64,000 nt of DNA from Parvularculaceae bacterium (GTDB lineage Bacteria > Pseudomonadota > Alphaproteobacteria > Caulobacterales > Parvularculaceae): assembly GCA_028284065.1 (NCBI GenBank), contig JANQSJ010000008.1, positions 186,001 to 250,000 on the forward strand, written 5' to 3'. The notes below the pieces were generated by a model. It searched no databases. It was not told the DNA's origin and worked only from the letters and a program-made list of their open reading frames with translations. Shown here in pieces: positions 44,191-53,755 of this stretch. A program made the position numbers and the translations under genes. Numbering within the stretch: the stretch's first letter is position 1; every line of letters starts with the position of its first letter.

Positions 44191-45984
44191 TTGGCGCCGG
44201 GTGATCGCAGAAACGATTCGGAATTGGAACACACGTCTTCGGCTATTGCGCGTCGGCGCGGGCATTCGCCGCGCGCCTCCCTCGCGCGGCGGGCGGTTGC
44301 GCTCGCCATCGTCCGCGGCGGCGCGCGCGGCAGGCTCGCCATTGTAGGCGTATTCGCCTTACTGGCCGCCCTCGCCGGACTGACCGCTATGCCGCCGATC
44401 GACCGCGACGAAGCGCGCTTCGCGCAGGCGACGGCGCAGATGCTCGAAACCGGCGATTTGGTGACCATCCGCTTCCTGGACGATGAGCGCAACAAAAAGC
44501 CGGTTGGCGCGTACTGGCTGCAGGCCGCCGCCGTCGCCGCCACGTCCGACGCCGCGGCGCGGGAGATATGGGCCTACCGGCTGCCGTCCGTGCTCGGCGT
44601 CGTCCTCGCCGCGATCTTCACCGCCCGGATCGGCGAACGGCTTTTCGGCCCGGGCCCCGGACTGCTCGCTGGCCTCCTGCTCGCCGCCGCGCCAATCGTC
44701 GCGGCGGAGGCGACGATGGCGAAGACCGACGCGGCGCTGCTGGCCGCCGTGACAGGCGCAATGGCCGCCCTTGTGGAGATCCTCGCCCGGACCGCCGACG
44801 GCAAGCCCGTCCCCCGCATCCTGCCGCTCGGCTTCTGGATCGCCATCGGGGCCGGCGCGCTCCTCAAGGGGCCAGTGATATTCCTCGTCGTTCTGTCAGC
44901 CGTCGTCCTGTGCGCCTGGCGCTTAGCCTTTGTCGACGTTATCCCATCGCTCCGACCTCTGACGGGGCTCGCCATTCTGGCGGCGATGATCGTTCCGTGG
45001 ACAGTGGCGGTTAGCATCGCCACCGAGGGGCGCTTCATCGCCGAAGCGGTCGGCCGCGACATGCTGGGCAAGGTCGGCGCCGCGCAGGAACGGCATGGCG
45101 GCCCGCCCGGCTATCACCTCGCCCTCCTATGGCCGCTTTGCTGGCCCGCCGTTCCGCTCATCGCCGACGGCGCCTGGCGCGCGATCAAGGGCCGCGACAA
45201 GTGGCGCTGGTTCTTTCTCCTCGCCTGGATAACGCCCGCCTGGATCGTCTTTGAGCTGACGGCGACGAAGCTACCCCACTACCCGCTCCCCCTTTACCCT
45301 GCGATCGCCATTATCGCCGCCGCCGCGGCGCTGGAGCGAGATGCGGCGGGCGGCCCCAGCTGGCGGCGGCGATGGGGCGCGGTCGCCTATTTCGCAATCG
45401 GGCTGGCCTTCGCGCTTGGCCTCGCAGCGGCGCCCTTCGCAGGACTTGCGCCCGGGGCCGACGGCGCAGTGCGCTCATCGCTCCGTCTCCTGACGGGCAT
45501 CGGCCTTGCGCTCCTGCTCATCGCGGCCAGCGGCGCGATCGCCGTCGACTTTTTCCGCGGACGCGCCTGGCGCCCTGTCCTCGCCGCATCGGGCCTCAGC
45601 GTCGCTTTCGCCTGGGCGATGCTGGCGCTTGTTCTGCCGAGCCTTTCGCCAGTGACCCTGTCGGCGCGGCTCTCCGCGACGGTCGACGCCGCGGGCCTCC
45701 ACGCGCTGCGCGACGGCGCGCCCGCAACGATACTCGTCGGCTACACTGAACCGTCCGCTGTCTTTCTCCTCGGGTCCGGAACCCGCATGCTGAACCCCGC
45801 CGACGCCGCAGGCGCCGCCGCCGCGCGGGCGGGCGGGGCGATCATTGTGGATGACCGGGGCCGGGAGGCTTTCCTTGAGCGCGCGGGGGAGGCCGGATTG
45901 GACCCGCGCGAGGTCGCTAAACTTCACGAATTCAATTACTCGAACGGACGCGATGTCGCGCTTACAATCTATGCGAACGACTGA
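44191..45984 (+). CDS. ArnT-like GT39 membrane glycosyltransferase
   Basis: A 597-residue integral membrane enzyme with about 12 hydrophobic helices. The first periplasmic loop carries PPIDRDEARFAQA with the Asp-Glu pair (73-74) that is the catalytic hallmark of GT39/PMT/ArnT, and NKKPVGAYWLQAA follows as in ArnT. It transfers a sugar from a polyprenyl-phosphate donor to an envelope acceptor. The start is TTG with AAGGA five bases upstream; the N-terminal 45 residues are basic and unusual. It overlaps the next gene. Confidence 0.85.
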   Translation: MAPGDRRNDSELEHTSSAIARRRGHSPRASLARRAVALAIVRGGARGRLAIVGVFALLAALAGLTAMPPIDRDEARFAQATAQMLETGDLVTIRFLDDERNKKPVGAYWLQAAAVAATSDAAAREIWAYRLPSVLGVVLAAIFTARIGERLFGPGPGLLAGLLLAAAPIVAAEATMAKTDAALLAAVTGAMAALVEILARTADGKPVPRILPLGFWIAIGAGALLKGPVIFLVVLSAVVLCAWRLAFVDVIPSLRPLTGLAILAAMIVPWTVAVSIATEGRFIAEAVGRDMLGKVGAAQERHGGPPGYHLALLWPLCWPAVPLIADGAWRAIKGRDKWRWFFLLAWITPAWIVFELTATKLPHYPLPLYPAIAIIAAAAALERDAAGGPSWRRRWGAVAYFAIGLAFALGLAAAPFAGLAPGADGAVRSSLRLLTGIGLALLLIAASGAIAVDFFRGRAWRPVLAASGLSVAFAWAMLALVLPSLSPVTLSARLSATVDAAGLHALRDGAPATILVGYTEPSAVFLLGSGTRMLNPADAAGAAAARAGGAIIVDDRGREAFLERAGEAGLDPREVAKLHEFNYSNGRDVALTIYAND

Positions 45985-47539
45985 AAAGGCGAGCCCTGCG
46001 CCGGTCGACGCGCCGGCTTTCTCCTGGGCGAAAGCGTTTACGGCGACGGTCCTCGCCGTGACGCTGTGGCGATTGGCGACGCTGGCTCTCGGCGCGCACG
46101 AACTTGGTCCTGACGAGGCGCAGTACTGGTTCTGGAGCCTGACGCCGGACGCCGGCTACTATTCAAAGCCGCCGCTGATCGCGTGGACGATCGCCGCAAC
46201 GACCGCCCTATTTGGGGACGGCGAGGCGGCCGCGCGCATGGCCTCGCCGCTCTTTCATGCGGGGACCGCCGCCATGCTTTTCCTGTTGGCGCGAGACCTC
46301 TACGGCCCGCGCGCCGGATTCTGGGCGGGCCTCACATGGTTGCTCTTGCCGGGCATCATTGTCTCTTCAGGGATTATCTCCACCGACCCGCCAATGCTGA
46401 CGTTCTGGTCGCTCGCGCTCTGGGCGTTCTTTCAGCTCGGCGGCAACCCGCCGCCAGCGCTGCCGCGCGCCGCACTTGCGGCGCTTCTCGGCGCCGCGCT
46501 CGGCCTCGGATTTCTGTCAAAATACGCCATCGTTTATTTTCCCATCGGCGTCGTTGGCGCGCTGATCGTCTCCCGCGAGATGCGCCGCGCTATCCGCGCG
46601 CGCGACATCGCGATCGCCGCGGTCGTCGCCGCGGGGCTCGCAGCCCCGAATGTCGCCTGGAACGCCGCGAACGACTTCCAGACCATCTCCCACACCGCGG
46701 CGAATGCGAATTTGGGGACCGACTATTTCCACCCCGTCAAACTCCTGGAGTTTCTCGGCGCGCAGTTCGGCATCGCAGGACCGCTAATCCTTATCGTGAT
46801 CGTTGCGTCGGTTCTGACAGCCTGGGGACTCCCGCCGCGCGGCGTGGCGCCGGACGCGGCCCTAAAGGAACGGGAGCGCGCGTTGACATTTTTCGTCGTC
46901 CCGGCGCTTGCGATTATCTCGGTCGAGGCGCTTGTGTCCCGCGCGCACGCGAACTGGGCGGCGGCGGCCTATCCGGCCGCTGTCGTTCTCGCCGTCGGCG
47001 TCGCCCTGCGCGTTGCGCAAGCGGGCGATCGGACGGCGGCGTTCACCGCCATCCGCGTCAGCGCGGCAGGCCACGCCCTTGCCTGCGTCATTTTCTCGGC
47101 AATGCTCGTCGCGCCGGGGCTTGCGGACGGCCTCGGCCTCGGCGGCGCCTTCAAGCCATTGCGCGGCTGGCGCGACGGGGGCGAGCGCGTCGCCGAGATC
47201 GCCGCGCGCGCCGCCCCGCGGCATGACGCTATCGTCGCGGACGATCGCGATGTCCTCAGCCGCCTCATCTATTACGCCGGCCGCGACGAAAGACTAGCCG
47301 ACGCCCCCTTCAGGGCATTCGACTCGAACATTCGGATCGACCATCACTACGAAGCCTTCCACCGCTTCGATCCGACATCGGATGACCGAATTCTCTATAT
47401 AACCGAGAACTTCGACGCGATCGCCTTGAAGAACCGGTTCGATCGCATCGAGCGGATCGACGAGATCGAGACGCCCTTAAGCCCCGCGCACGCGCGCACG
47501 CTTTACGTATTTGAAGCGGAAGGATACTTGGGACACTGA
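45953..47539 (+). CDS. Second GT39-family membrane glycosyltransferase
   Basis: A 528-residue paralogue of the preceding gene. LGPDEAQYWFWS supplies the Asp54-Glu55 pair, YYSKPPLIAWTIA follows, and PNVAWNAANDFQTISHT fits the second conserved region of dolichyl-phosphate mannosyltransferase-like proteins. About ten helices precede a soluble C-terminal periplasmic domain (about 405-528). The ATG used overlaps the upstream gene by 32 bases; an ATG six codons later is an alternative. The overlap suggests one transcript for both transferases. Confidence 0.85.
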   Translation: MSRLQSMRTTEKASPAPVDAPAFSWAKAFTATVLAVTLWRLATLALGAHELGPDEAQYWFWSLTPDAGYYSKPPLIAWTIAATTALFGDGEAAARMASPLFHAGTAAMLFLLARDLYGPRAGFWAGLTWLLLPGIIVSSGIISTDPPMLTFWSLALWAFFQLGGNPPPALPRAALAALLGAALGLGFLSKYAIVYFPIGVVGALIVSREMRRAIRARDIAIAAVVAAGLAAPNVAWNAANDFQTISHTAANANLGTDYFHPVKLLEFLGAQFGIAGPLILIVIVASVLTAWGLPPRGVAPDAALKERERALTFFVVPALAIISVEALVSRAHANWAAAAYPAAVVLAVGVALRVAQAGDRTAAFTAIRVSAAGHALACVIFSAMLVAPGLADGLGLGGAFKPLRGWRDGGERVAEIAARAAPRHDAIVADDRDVLSRLIYYAGRDERLADAPFRAFDSNIRIDHHYEAFHRFDPTSDDRILYITENFDAIALKNRFDRIERIDEIETPLSPAHARTLYVFEAEGYLGH

Positions 47540-47552
47540 TAAAATTTTGTAG

Positions 47553-48545
47553 TTATCTCGACGCGCGGCGGTTCGACATAGCGCGGGCGCGGCGCCCTGC
47601 CGCCGCGCCGCGGCGCCGGGACAGACCGAGCGCCGCCGCTACGCCAGAGGCCAGGCGAACCGACTCGCGCGCGGCGAACCCGCACCACAGAAGCCCGTAG
47701 ACAAGCCACAGGAAGGGCTTTGGATAGGCGTTCGCGAAGTGCCGGTCGAAATAGGCGATCGCGCTCGTTACCTTGCGGCGCTCAACGCCGAACTTGCCGA
47801 CCCGGCTTGAGCTCTTGAAGTGGACGACCTCCACCCGCGGATCGCACAGCACCGCGCCGCCCGCTTGGGCGAACCGCAGGCAGAAGTCGATGTCCTCCAC
47901 ATGGAGAAAGTAGCGTTCGTCCATGCCGCCGATGGAGTCATAATCCGCCTTCGGAATAAGGAAGCACGCGCCGGAAATCGTCGGCAGCTCCGTGAGGCCG
48001 TCGGGCGCCGGATCGTCGTGCAGGTTGAACCGCCGGAAATAAGGGTGCCGCGGCGCCAGGCGATAGAGCTTCGTCGCCTCGACGAAAGCCCGCCAGGGCG
48101 TCAGCGTCTCGCGGCGGGAGCCCTGCTGCTCGGTGCCGTCGGGATTGACGAGCTTCGGCGCCACGAGCCAACGGCCCTGCCGGCCGTCAACGCCGCGCAG
48201 GAGATCGCCGAGCGCGCCCGGCGGCGGCACGGCGTCCGGGTTCAGCAAGAAAAGATAGCGGCCACGGGCTTCGCGCGCGCCGAGATTGCAGGCGGTGGCG
48301 AACCCGACATTGCCGTGGCCAGTGATGACGACAATGCGCGGGGAGGCGCGCTCGTCGCCGATCGCCTCATCCACCGCGCCGTCCCAATTGCCATTGTCGA
48401 CGACGATGATCTCGTCGACCTCCCGCTGCGCGCGCAGCGCCTCGATCGACCGCGCGAGCAAAGGGCCGGTGAAATAGGTGACGACGATCGCCGAGACGCC
48501 GCCTTGCGCATCGATTTCCTCAGCAGGCTGACCAGAAAGCTGCAA
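47553..48545 (-). CDS. Family 2 glycosyltransferase (rhamnosyltransferase-like)
   Basis: A 330-residue cytosolic GT-A enzyme of the WbbL/rhamnosyltransferase kind: VSAIVVTYFTGPLL, EIIVVDNGNWDGA, GNVGFATACNLG, FLLNPDAVPPPGAL and later SGACFLIPKADYDSIGGMDERYFLHVEDIDFCLR. It likely adds a sugar during surface polysaccharide assembly. I use the TTG at 48545, 28 bases after the thrS stop with GGAGAAGG upstream; a TTG at 48611 would overlap thrS and give an Arg-rich start. Convergent with the GT39 pair. Confidence 0.87.
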   Translation of the reverse strand: MQLSGQPAEEIDAQGGVSAIVVTYFTGPLLARSIEALRAQREVDEIIVVDNGNWDGAVDEAIGDERASPRIVVITGHGNVGFATACNLGAREARGRYLFLLNPDAVPPPGALGDLLRGVDGRQGRWLVAPKLVNPDGTEQQGSRRETLTPWRAFVEATKLYRLAPRHPYFRRFNLHDDPAPDGLTELPTISGACFLIPKADYDSIGGMDERYFLHVEDIDFCLRFAQAGGAVLCDPRVEVVHFKSSSRVGKFGVERRKVTSAIAYFDRHFANAYPKPFLWLVYGLLWCGFAARESVRLASGVAAALGLSRRRGAAAGRRARAMSNRRASR

Positions 48546-48573
48546 CGGCCCTTCTCCGAAACGCCGGGGCGCG

Positions 48574-50496
48574 TCAGCGCTTGAGATCCGGCGGCGTCGC
48601 CTCTTGAGCAAGCGCCGTCACCGCATCTTCGAGAGCCATGACCGTCTGGTCCTTGGAGCCTAGGCGGCGGATCGACAGCTTTTTCTCTTCGGCCTCGCGG
48701 GCGCCGACGACGGCGATCACTGGCGTAATCGATGCCGAGTGCTCTCGCACTTTGTAGTTAATTTTCTCGTTCCTGAGGTCCGTCTCCACGCGCAAACCAG
48801 CGGCCTTAAGCGCCGCGGCCGCTTCTTCGGCATATGCATCAGCATCCGAGGTGATGGTTGCGACGACGACCTGGCGCGGCGCGAGCCAGAGCGGAAGGCG
48901 GCCCGCATAGTGCTCGATAAGGATGCCCGTGAAGCGTTCGAGAGACCCAAACAACGCGCGATGCAGCATGACGGGACGGTGACGTTCGCCGTCCTCGCCG
49001 GTGTACGTCGCGTCAAACCGCTCGGGCAGATTGAAGTCGACTTGCAGCGTGCCGCATTGCCAGTCGCGCCCGATGGCGTCCCGCAACACAAACTCCAGCT
49101 TCGGTCCGTAAAACGCGCCTTCGCCAGGATTGACGCCGTAGGGGAGGCCGGTCGCCTTCAGCGCGTGCATCAACGCCGCTTCGGACTTATCCCAAACGTC
49201 GTCGTCTCCGATCCGCGCCTCAGGCCGATCGGAGAACTTTATCCGCACATCCTCAAAGCCGAAGTCTTTATAGATGTCGAGGATCAGGTCGACGACTTTC
49301 AGACACTCGTCCTGCAATTGCTCGGGCGTGCAGAAGATATGGGCGTCGTCCTGGGTGAAGTGGCGCACACGCATCATGCCGTGCAGGGCGCCGGATGGCT
49401 CATACCGGTGCACCTTGCCGAATTCAGCCATACGCAGGGGCAACTCGCGGTAGGAGCGCCGGCCCTGATTATAGACCTGCACGCCGCCCGGACAGTTCAT
49501 GGGCTTAAGCGCGTACTTCCGCTCATCAGGCATGACGGTGGAGTACATGTTCTCGCCAAACTTTGCAGCGTGTCCTGACGTTATCCATAAGGAGTAATCT
49601 AGGAGGTCCGGCGTATTGATCTCAACATACCCCGCCTCGTCCTGGCGGCGCCGCATATAGGCGATCAGCGCCTGGAAGAGCGTCCAGCCATTGGGATGCC
49701 AGAAGATGGAGCCGGGCCCTTCTTCCTGCATGTGGTAGAGGTCCATGACCTTGCCGAGCTTGCGGTGGTCGCGCTTCTCCGCTTCCTCCAGGCGATGGAG
49801 GTACGCCTTCAGCTCTTTTTCGTCGCGCCAAGCGGTGCCGTAGATCCGCTGCAACATGGCGTTCCTGTGATCGCCTCGCCAATAGGCCCCGGCGACCTTC
49901 ATCAGCTTGAACGCCTTGCCGATATGGCGAGTCGACGGCAGGTGCGGCCCGCGGCAAAGGTCATGCCAAGGCCCATGGAAATAGATCTTTATTTCCTCCG
50001 TCTCCGGAAGGTCGGAGATGATCTCGGCCTTGTAAGCCTCGCCAATGTCCTTGAAGTGGGCGATGGCGTCGCCGCGGTCCCAGACTTCCTTGCGGGTCGG
50101 CCGGTCTTCGTCGACGATCGCCGCCATGCGCGCCTCGATCTTCTCAAGGTCGTCGGTGGAGAACGGCTCGTCGCGGGCGAAGTCGTAGTAGAAGCCATCC
50201 TCGATGACTGGGCCGATGGTCACTTGCGTGCCGGGAAAGAGCTCCTGCACCGCCTGCGCGAGCAGGTGCGCCGCGTCGTGGCGGATGAGCTCCAGCGCGT
50301 CCTCGTCATCGCGGGTGACAATCTCCACGCGCGCATCCGTGTCGATCGTTCCGAACAGATCCGTCAGCTCGCCATTGACGCGCACGGCGAGCGCCTTCTT
50401 GGCGAGGGACTTTGAAATGTCCGCGGCGAGCGCCGCGCCGGTGACCGCGCCGTCGAATTCTCTGACGGCGCCGTCGGGCAAGGTGATGGCGACCAT
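48574..50496 (-). CDS. thrS: Threonyl-tRNA synthetase
   Basis: A 640-residue class II synthetase. In order: TGS domain (about 1-60), editing domain with [10 protein letters not shown] (His73, His77) and its second half, the core with [26 protein letters not shown] (motif 2), and an anticodon-binding domain. ATG at 50496 with GGAAGA upstream. Zinc ligands are expected in the core (MNCPGG Cys is visible). Essential translation gene; no T-box or leader attenuator is evident. Confidence 0.97.
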   Translation of the reverse strand: MVAITLPDGAVREFDGAVTGAALAADISKSLAKKALAVRVNGELTDLFGTIDTDARVEIVTRDDEDALELIRHDAAHLLAQAVQELFPGTQVTIGPVIEDGFYYDFARDEPFSTDDLEKIEARMAAIVDEDRPTRKEVWDRGDAIAHFKDIGEAYKAEIISDLPETEEIKIYFHGPWHDLCRGPHLPSTRHIGKAFKLMKVAGAYWRGDHRNAMLQRIYGTAWRDEKELKAYLHRLEEAEKRDHRKLGKVMDLYHMQEEGPGSIFWHPNGWTLFQALIAYMRRRQDEAGYVEINTPDLLDYSLWITSGHAAKFGENMYSTVMPDERKYALKPMNCPGGVQVYNQGRRSYRELPLRMAEFGKVHRYEPSGALHGMMRVRHFTQDDAHIFCTPEQLQDECLKVVDLILDIYKDFGFEDVRIKFSDRPEARIGDDDVWDKSEAALMHALKATGLPYGVNPGEGAFYGPKLEFVLRDAIGRDWQCGTLQVDFNLPERFDATYTGEDGERHRPVMLHRALFGSLERFTGILIEHYAGRLPLWLAPRQVVVATITSDADAYAEEAAAALKAAGLRVETDLRNEKINYKVREHSASITPVIAVVGAREAEEKKLSIRRLGSKDQTVMALEDAVTALAQEATPPDLKR

Positions 50497-50531
50497 TGTT
50501 TCTTCCAAATCTCAGACGATCGAGCCGCGGT

Positions 50532-50558
50532 CATATACCATGCCGGTCCTCGGTCCAA
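50532..50558 (-). promoter_or_regulatory. Possible sigma-70 promoter of thrS
   Basis: On the minus strand TTGGAC, 15 bases, TATATG, located about 36 bases upstream of the thrS ATG. Both boxes are reasonable but the spacing is short. Pattern match only. Confidence 0.35.
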
Positions 50559-50598
50559 CGAAACGTAGGGATTGTATGGGCGCTTGTAAGGCGCGGCG

Positions 50599-52332
50599 CT
50601 AAACGATGCGCGACGTTCGCCCGGCCGAAAGCGTCGACGCGAGCGTGAATAGCCCGCCGCCGGGCGCGCCGGGGAAGAGCGCAAGCGCCGCCGCATTTGC
50701 GCTGGTCTGGCTCGCAGCGTTCCGCACCGCCAGGAACCGGTCGATCATGCCCTGCCGGCCGGTTTCGGATTTCAAGTCGTCGAGCGAGAACAGTTGCTCG
50801 AACCTGTCGGCGAGCCGCTCCACCGGCAACTGGTTCAACTCTTGCGGCAGGGCGTAGGCGGAGAAGACGAATTCGCGCAGCGCAGGATCGGCGAGAAGTC
50901 CGAAATAGCTCTCCACGTCGCCGGCGTTGCGGTCGAAATAGAGCGCCAGGCGCACGTCGGGATTTTGCTCGCCTTCGTCAATTTCGCGCGACACGGAGAT
51001 GTAGCGGTCGACGAGGTTCAAAATCTCACGCTGGTCGCGGACGTTCGCGAAGCCGTCGCCGACCTCCTCTGTCCGGGCGACCGTGAGCGCGCCTGTGACG
51101 GGATCGGTCGAACGCTCCTTGCGCGTGACGCGGGAGAAATCGAATATCGCGCCAAACTCGCGATATTGCGGGTTCTGAAGCCGGTTGATCACCGCGTCGT
51201 CGTCCTGGCGATCCTCCGTCATCAGCCTTTCAATTAGACCCTTGGAGTCGATCTGGCTCTGCAAATCGAACGCGGTCATCGCGAACTCAAACAGCCGGCG
51301 GTCGTTCAGGAGGTCTTCGGCCGACTGCACGCCGCCGATATTGGCGAGGAAATAGTCGATCTCCGCCTGCCGGTCCGCGGAAATGGCCGGCGCGCCATCC
51401 ACGGCGGCAAGCGGCGGCGCGGATTGCAGCGCAATGGGCGTGAAGGAAGAAGGCGTCGAAAGCGTTCGCGCTGGCGCGAAACGCGCCTCCAGCCGGGCGT
51501 CAAACGCATATTGTTCGGCCAGCCGGTCAATTGCGACGCTGCGCTGCGCATCGATAACCGCCTGCGCTTCCGGATCGCCGCCGCCGTCGGCGAAGACGAA
51601 GGCGCGCACGACATCGCCATAGCGTTCGTTGCCGGGCTGGTTGACGAGCGATTCCGGCGCGTCCGGGTCTTCTGTGAAGATTGCCTCAATGAAGTCGTCG
51701 CGCAAATTCTCCGAAGGCAAACCATTTGCTTCAAGCGCGAAGTTAATCACGCGGCGGTTCTGCAGGAGCTCTTCGGCGGAGCCAATCTGCGGCGCGGTCG
51801 CTTCAAAATAGGCAATCTCGCGATCCGCCTCGGCGAGATCGAGATACACTTCGCCGCGCGCCACCGGCGTTTCCGCAGAGCGGAAACCGACCGGGCTATC
51901 GCCCGTGCCGACGGCGTTGAGGCGCGCTGCGGCGACTTTCGTGTTGCGGAAGCGGTCGATGACCGTGTCGACGACATCTTGGGACCGGATTGGCGCGTTC
52001 GTCGTTTCGGAAAAACGAAAGACGCGGACGAAATCCTCATAGCCGGCGTTTCCAAGCTGATTTACCCGCGCGCCGCGATCGTTCGGGTTTTCGCTGAGGA
52101 GCGTGCGCATGAAGCCCCGCGCGTTCGCGTCCACGGGCAGGTCAAACGCCGCCATGGCGAAGTTGAAAAGCCGCGGGTCGGCGAGGAGGTCGGCGTTGGA
52201 ATTCACATTGCGGACATTGCGCCGAAAGTAATCGATCTCCTGGTCGAATTTCGAGAGGTCGACGACGGATCGCGTCTGCGCGTTATCGGCGCGTTCGGCG
52301 GCCAGCCTGTACTGGACTGAGGTCGGCAACAT
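50599..52332 (-). CDS. Triple-repeat DUF1217 protein
   Basis: A 577-residue protein made of three homologous DUF1217 units at about 25-108, 164-247 and 318-399 (each EIxYFxxN, a LLxxxRLFxFAM segment, ExxxD, and a final YxDFVRxFxF), plus a fourth partial unit matching the C-terminal half near 455-530. DUF1217 proteins occur in alphaproteobacterial flagellar clusters, usually with fewer units. No signal peptide or membrane helix is seen. No other flagellar gene is nearby, so a link to flagella is inferred. The ATG at 52332 lacks a strong Shine-Dalgarno. Confidence 0.82.
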   Translation of the reverse strand: MLPTSVQYRLAAERADNAQTRSVVDLSKFDQEIDYFRRNVRNVNSNADLLADPRLFNFAMAAFDLPVDANARGFMRTLLSENPNDRGARVNQLGNAGYEDFVRVFRFSETTNAPIRSQDVVDTVIDRFRNTKVAAARLNAVGTGDSPVGFRSAETPVARGEVYLDLAEADREIAYFEATAPQIGSAEELLQNRRVINFALEANGLPSENLRDDFIEAIFTEDPDAPESLVNQPGNERYGDVVRAFVFADGGGDPEAQAVIDAQRSVAIDRLAEQYAFDARLEARFAPARTLSTPSSFTPIALQSAPPLAAVDGAPAISADRQAEIDYFLANIGGVQSAEDLLNDRRLFEFAMTAFDLQSQIDSKGLIERLMTEDRQDDDAVINRLQNPQYREFGAIFDFSRVTRKERSTDPVTGALTVARTEEVGDGFANVRDQREILNLVDRYISVSREIDEGEQNPDVRLALYFDRNAGDVESYFGLLADPALREFVFSAYALPQELNQLPVERLADRFEQLFSLDDLKSETGRQGMIDRFLAVRNAASQTSANAAALALFPGAPGGGLFTLASTLSAGRTSRIV

Positions 52333-52441
52333 ATCGCTTGCTCAAGCTTCCGGGCCGCGGCGCGCGGGCCGCGTACGCATTCACTCCAAGCAATAAGGCG
52401 CCCAAGGTTTACGCTTCGTTCAGAGCTGGCGCGCGTCGTCC

Positions 52442-53299
52442 TTAACCGGCGCTTAACGCCGCGAGGATGGCGTCCGCAAACGTCTCCGCCGCCTCCGGGA
52501 CCACGCGCAGGAAGAGCTCCGGTTCGATCAGCTCCGCCTCCATGAGTTCGAACCGCGGTCCGTCGACAATGGCGTCAATGCGGGCGTAGAGCGGCGCCAT
52601 GGGCAGGAGGTCGAGAACGCTGGAGGCCGCGTCGATGGCTGCGCCCTCCGGCTCGATGCGGGTTGTGACGCCGCCATGCTCCTCATGGACGAGGAGGCTT
52701 CCCGCAGCGGGCCGTTTGTTGACGGCGTGGCTGAACCGGCCGCCAAAAAAGACGATTGAAGTCTCGCCGATCTCGGCGATGTCGCGCCGCACCGGCTGCA
52801 CCATGCCGGCGCCGTTCAGTTTGCGCGCGGCCGACGCGAGGCCGGCAGGGTTGTCGCGCGCCGCGATCGACAGCCCCGCCCCGCCAAGGCCGAACACCGG
52901 CTTCACGATCGCCGTGTCGAGCGCCAATTCAGCCATCGCAGCCGCGATGTCGGCCCCGTGCGGCGCAACGAAGCGCGTCGGAATAACCGGCGCGCCCGCC
53001 CAGGAGAGCCTGGCGAGATAGCGCTTCGACAGGTTCCAGCGCATCAGGCGCGGCGGGTTGAAGACGCGGTCATTGCCATCAAGCGCGTTCAGCCACCCGA
53101 GAAATTCTCTTTCCTTGCCGAGATAGTCCCAGGTCGATCGCGCGACGATCGCCTCAACGCCCTCGAACGCCGCGAACGGCCCGTTCCAGGGAACCGCGCG
53201 CACGGTGACGCCGCGCGCCGCGAGCGCGGTCGCCGCAAGGCGGTCGCCGGGCTGCAGGTCGGGTTTGTCGCGACAGGTGGCGAAGGCGATAGTCGTCAT
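52442..53299 (-). CDS. ATP-grasp enzyme (RimK/glutathione-synthetase-like)
   Basis: A 285-residue ATP-grasp protein. IAFATCRDKPDLQPGDRL begins it; VARSTWDYLGKEREFLGWL, NPPRLMRWNLSKRYLARL, the nucleotide-binding TAIVKPVFGLGGAGLSI and the C-terminal FELMEAELIEPELFLR (metal-binding Glu residues) are the group's landmarks. It would join a carboxylate to an amine with ATP, but the substrate is unknown. Directly followed by yidD on the same strand with a 13-base gap. Confidence 0.83.
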   Translation of the reverse strand: MTTIAFATCRDKPDLQPGDRLAATALAARGVTVRAVPWNGPFAAFEGVEAIVARSTWDYLGKEREFLGWLNALDGNDRVFNPPRLMRWNLSKRYLARLSWAGAPVIPTRFVAPHGADIAAAMAELALDTAIVKPVFGLGGAGLSIAARDNPAGLASAARKLNGAGMVQPVRRDIAEIGETSIVFFGGRFSHAVNKRPAAGSLLVHEEHGGVTTRIEPEGAAIDAASSVLDLLPMAPLYARIDAIVDGPRFELMEAELIEPELFLRVVPEAAETFADAILAALSAG

Positions 53300-53312
53300 G
53301 GCGGAACCGGCG

Positions 53313-53732
53313 TTAGCGCCCTTCGCCCTCTGCGTCTTCTCTTTCTTCCGCCGGCGCCTTTCCTTCTTCGGCTTTCAGCGCCGCCGCTGCGGCCGGGCGC
53401 GCCCGCCACGACCAATCGCCATAGCGCCAGAACCGCCAGCCGGCCGGGGCCAGGCGCTCCGGCGGCGGGTCCCAGCCGTGCGAGCCCAGGGGATGGCAGC
53501 GGCTTATCCGCGATAAAGTCAGCCACAAGCCCCGCCACGCGCCATGGCGGCGGAACGCCTCGGCGGCGTAGGCGGAGCAACTCGGCGCATGCCTGCACCT
53601 GACGCCGAGGAACGCAAAGACGTGGCTGAGGCTCGCCTGATAGACGCCGATAAGCGCAATCGCCACGCGCGCGGCGAGGTCGGGCGCGCGGGCGGGTTTA
53701 TCGGGCGTTTCGCGCAACAAAGCCATCAGCAT
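53313..53732 (-). CDS. yidD: YidD membrane insertion efficiency factor
   Basis: A 139-residue protein. The YidD core is clear: AIALIGVYQASLSHVFAF, GVRCRHAPSCSAYAAEAFRRHG (three-cysteine pattern), SRISRCHPLGSHGWDPPP. The C-terminal 45 residues, alanine/glutamate-rich, extend beyond the usual 70-100 residue length. Family members assist YidC in membrane protein insertion. It is not next to rnpA or yidC here. Two ATGs (53732, 53726) are possible. Confidence 0.92.
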   Translation of the reverse strand: MLMALLRETPDKPARAPDLAARVAIALIGVYQASLSHVFAFLGVRCRHAPSCSAYAAEAFRRHGAWRGLWLTLSRISRCHPLGSHGWDPPPERLAPAGWRFWRYGDWSWRARPAAAAALKAEEGKAPAEEREDAEGEGR

Positions 53733-53755
53733 ACGATTTAATACGGAAAAGAGCT

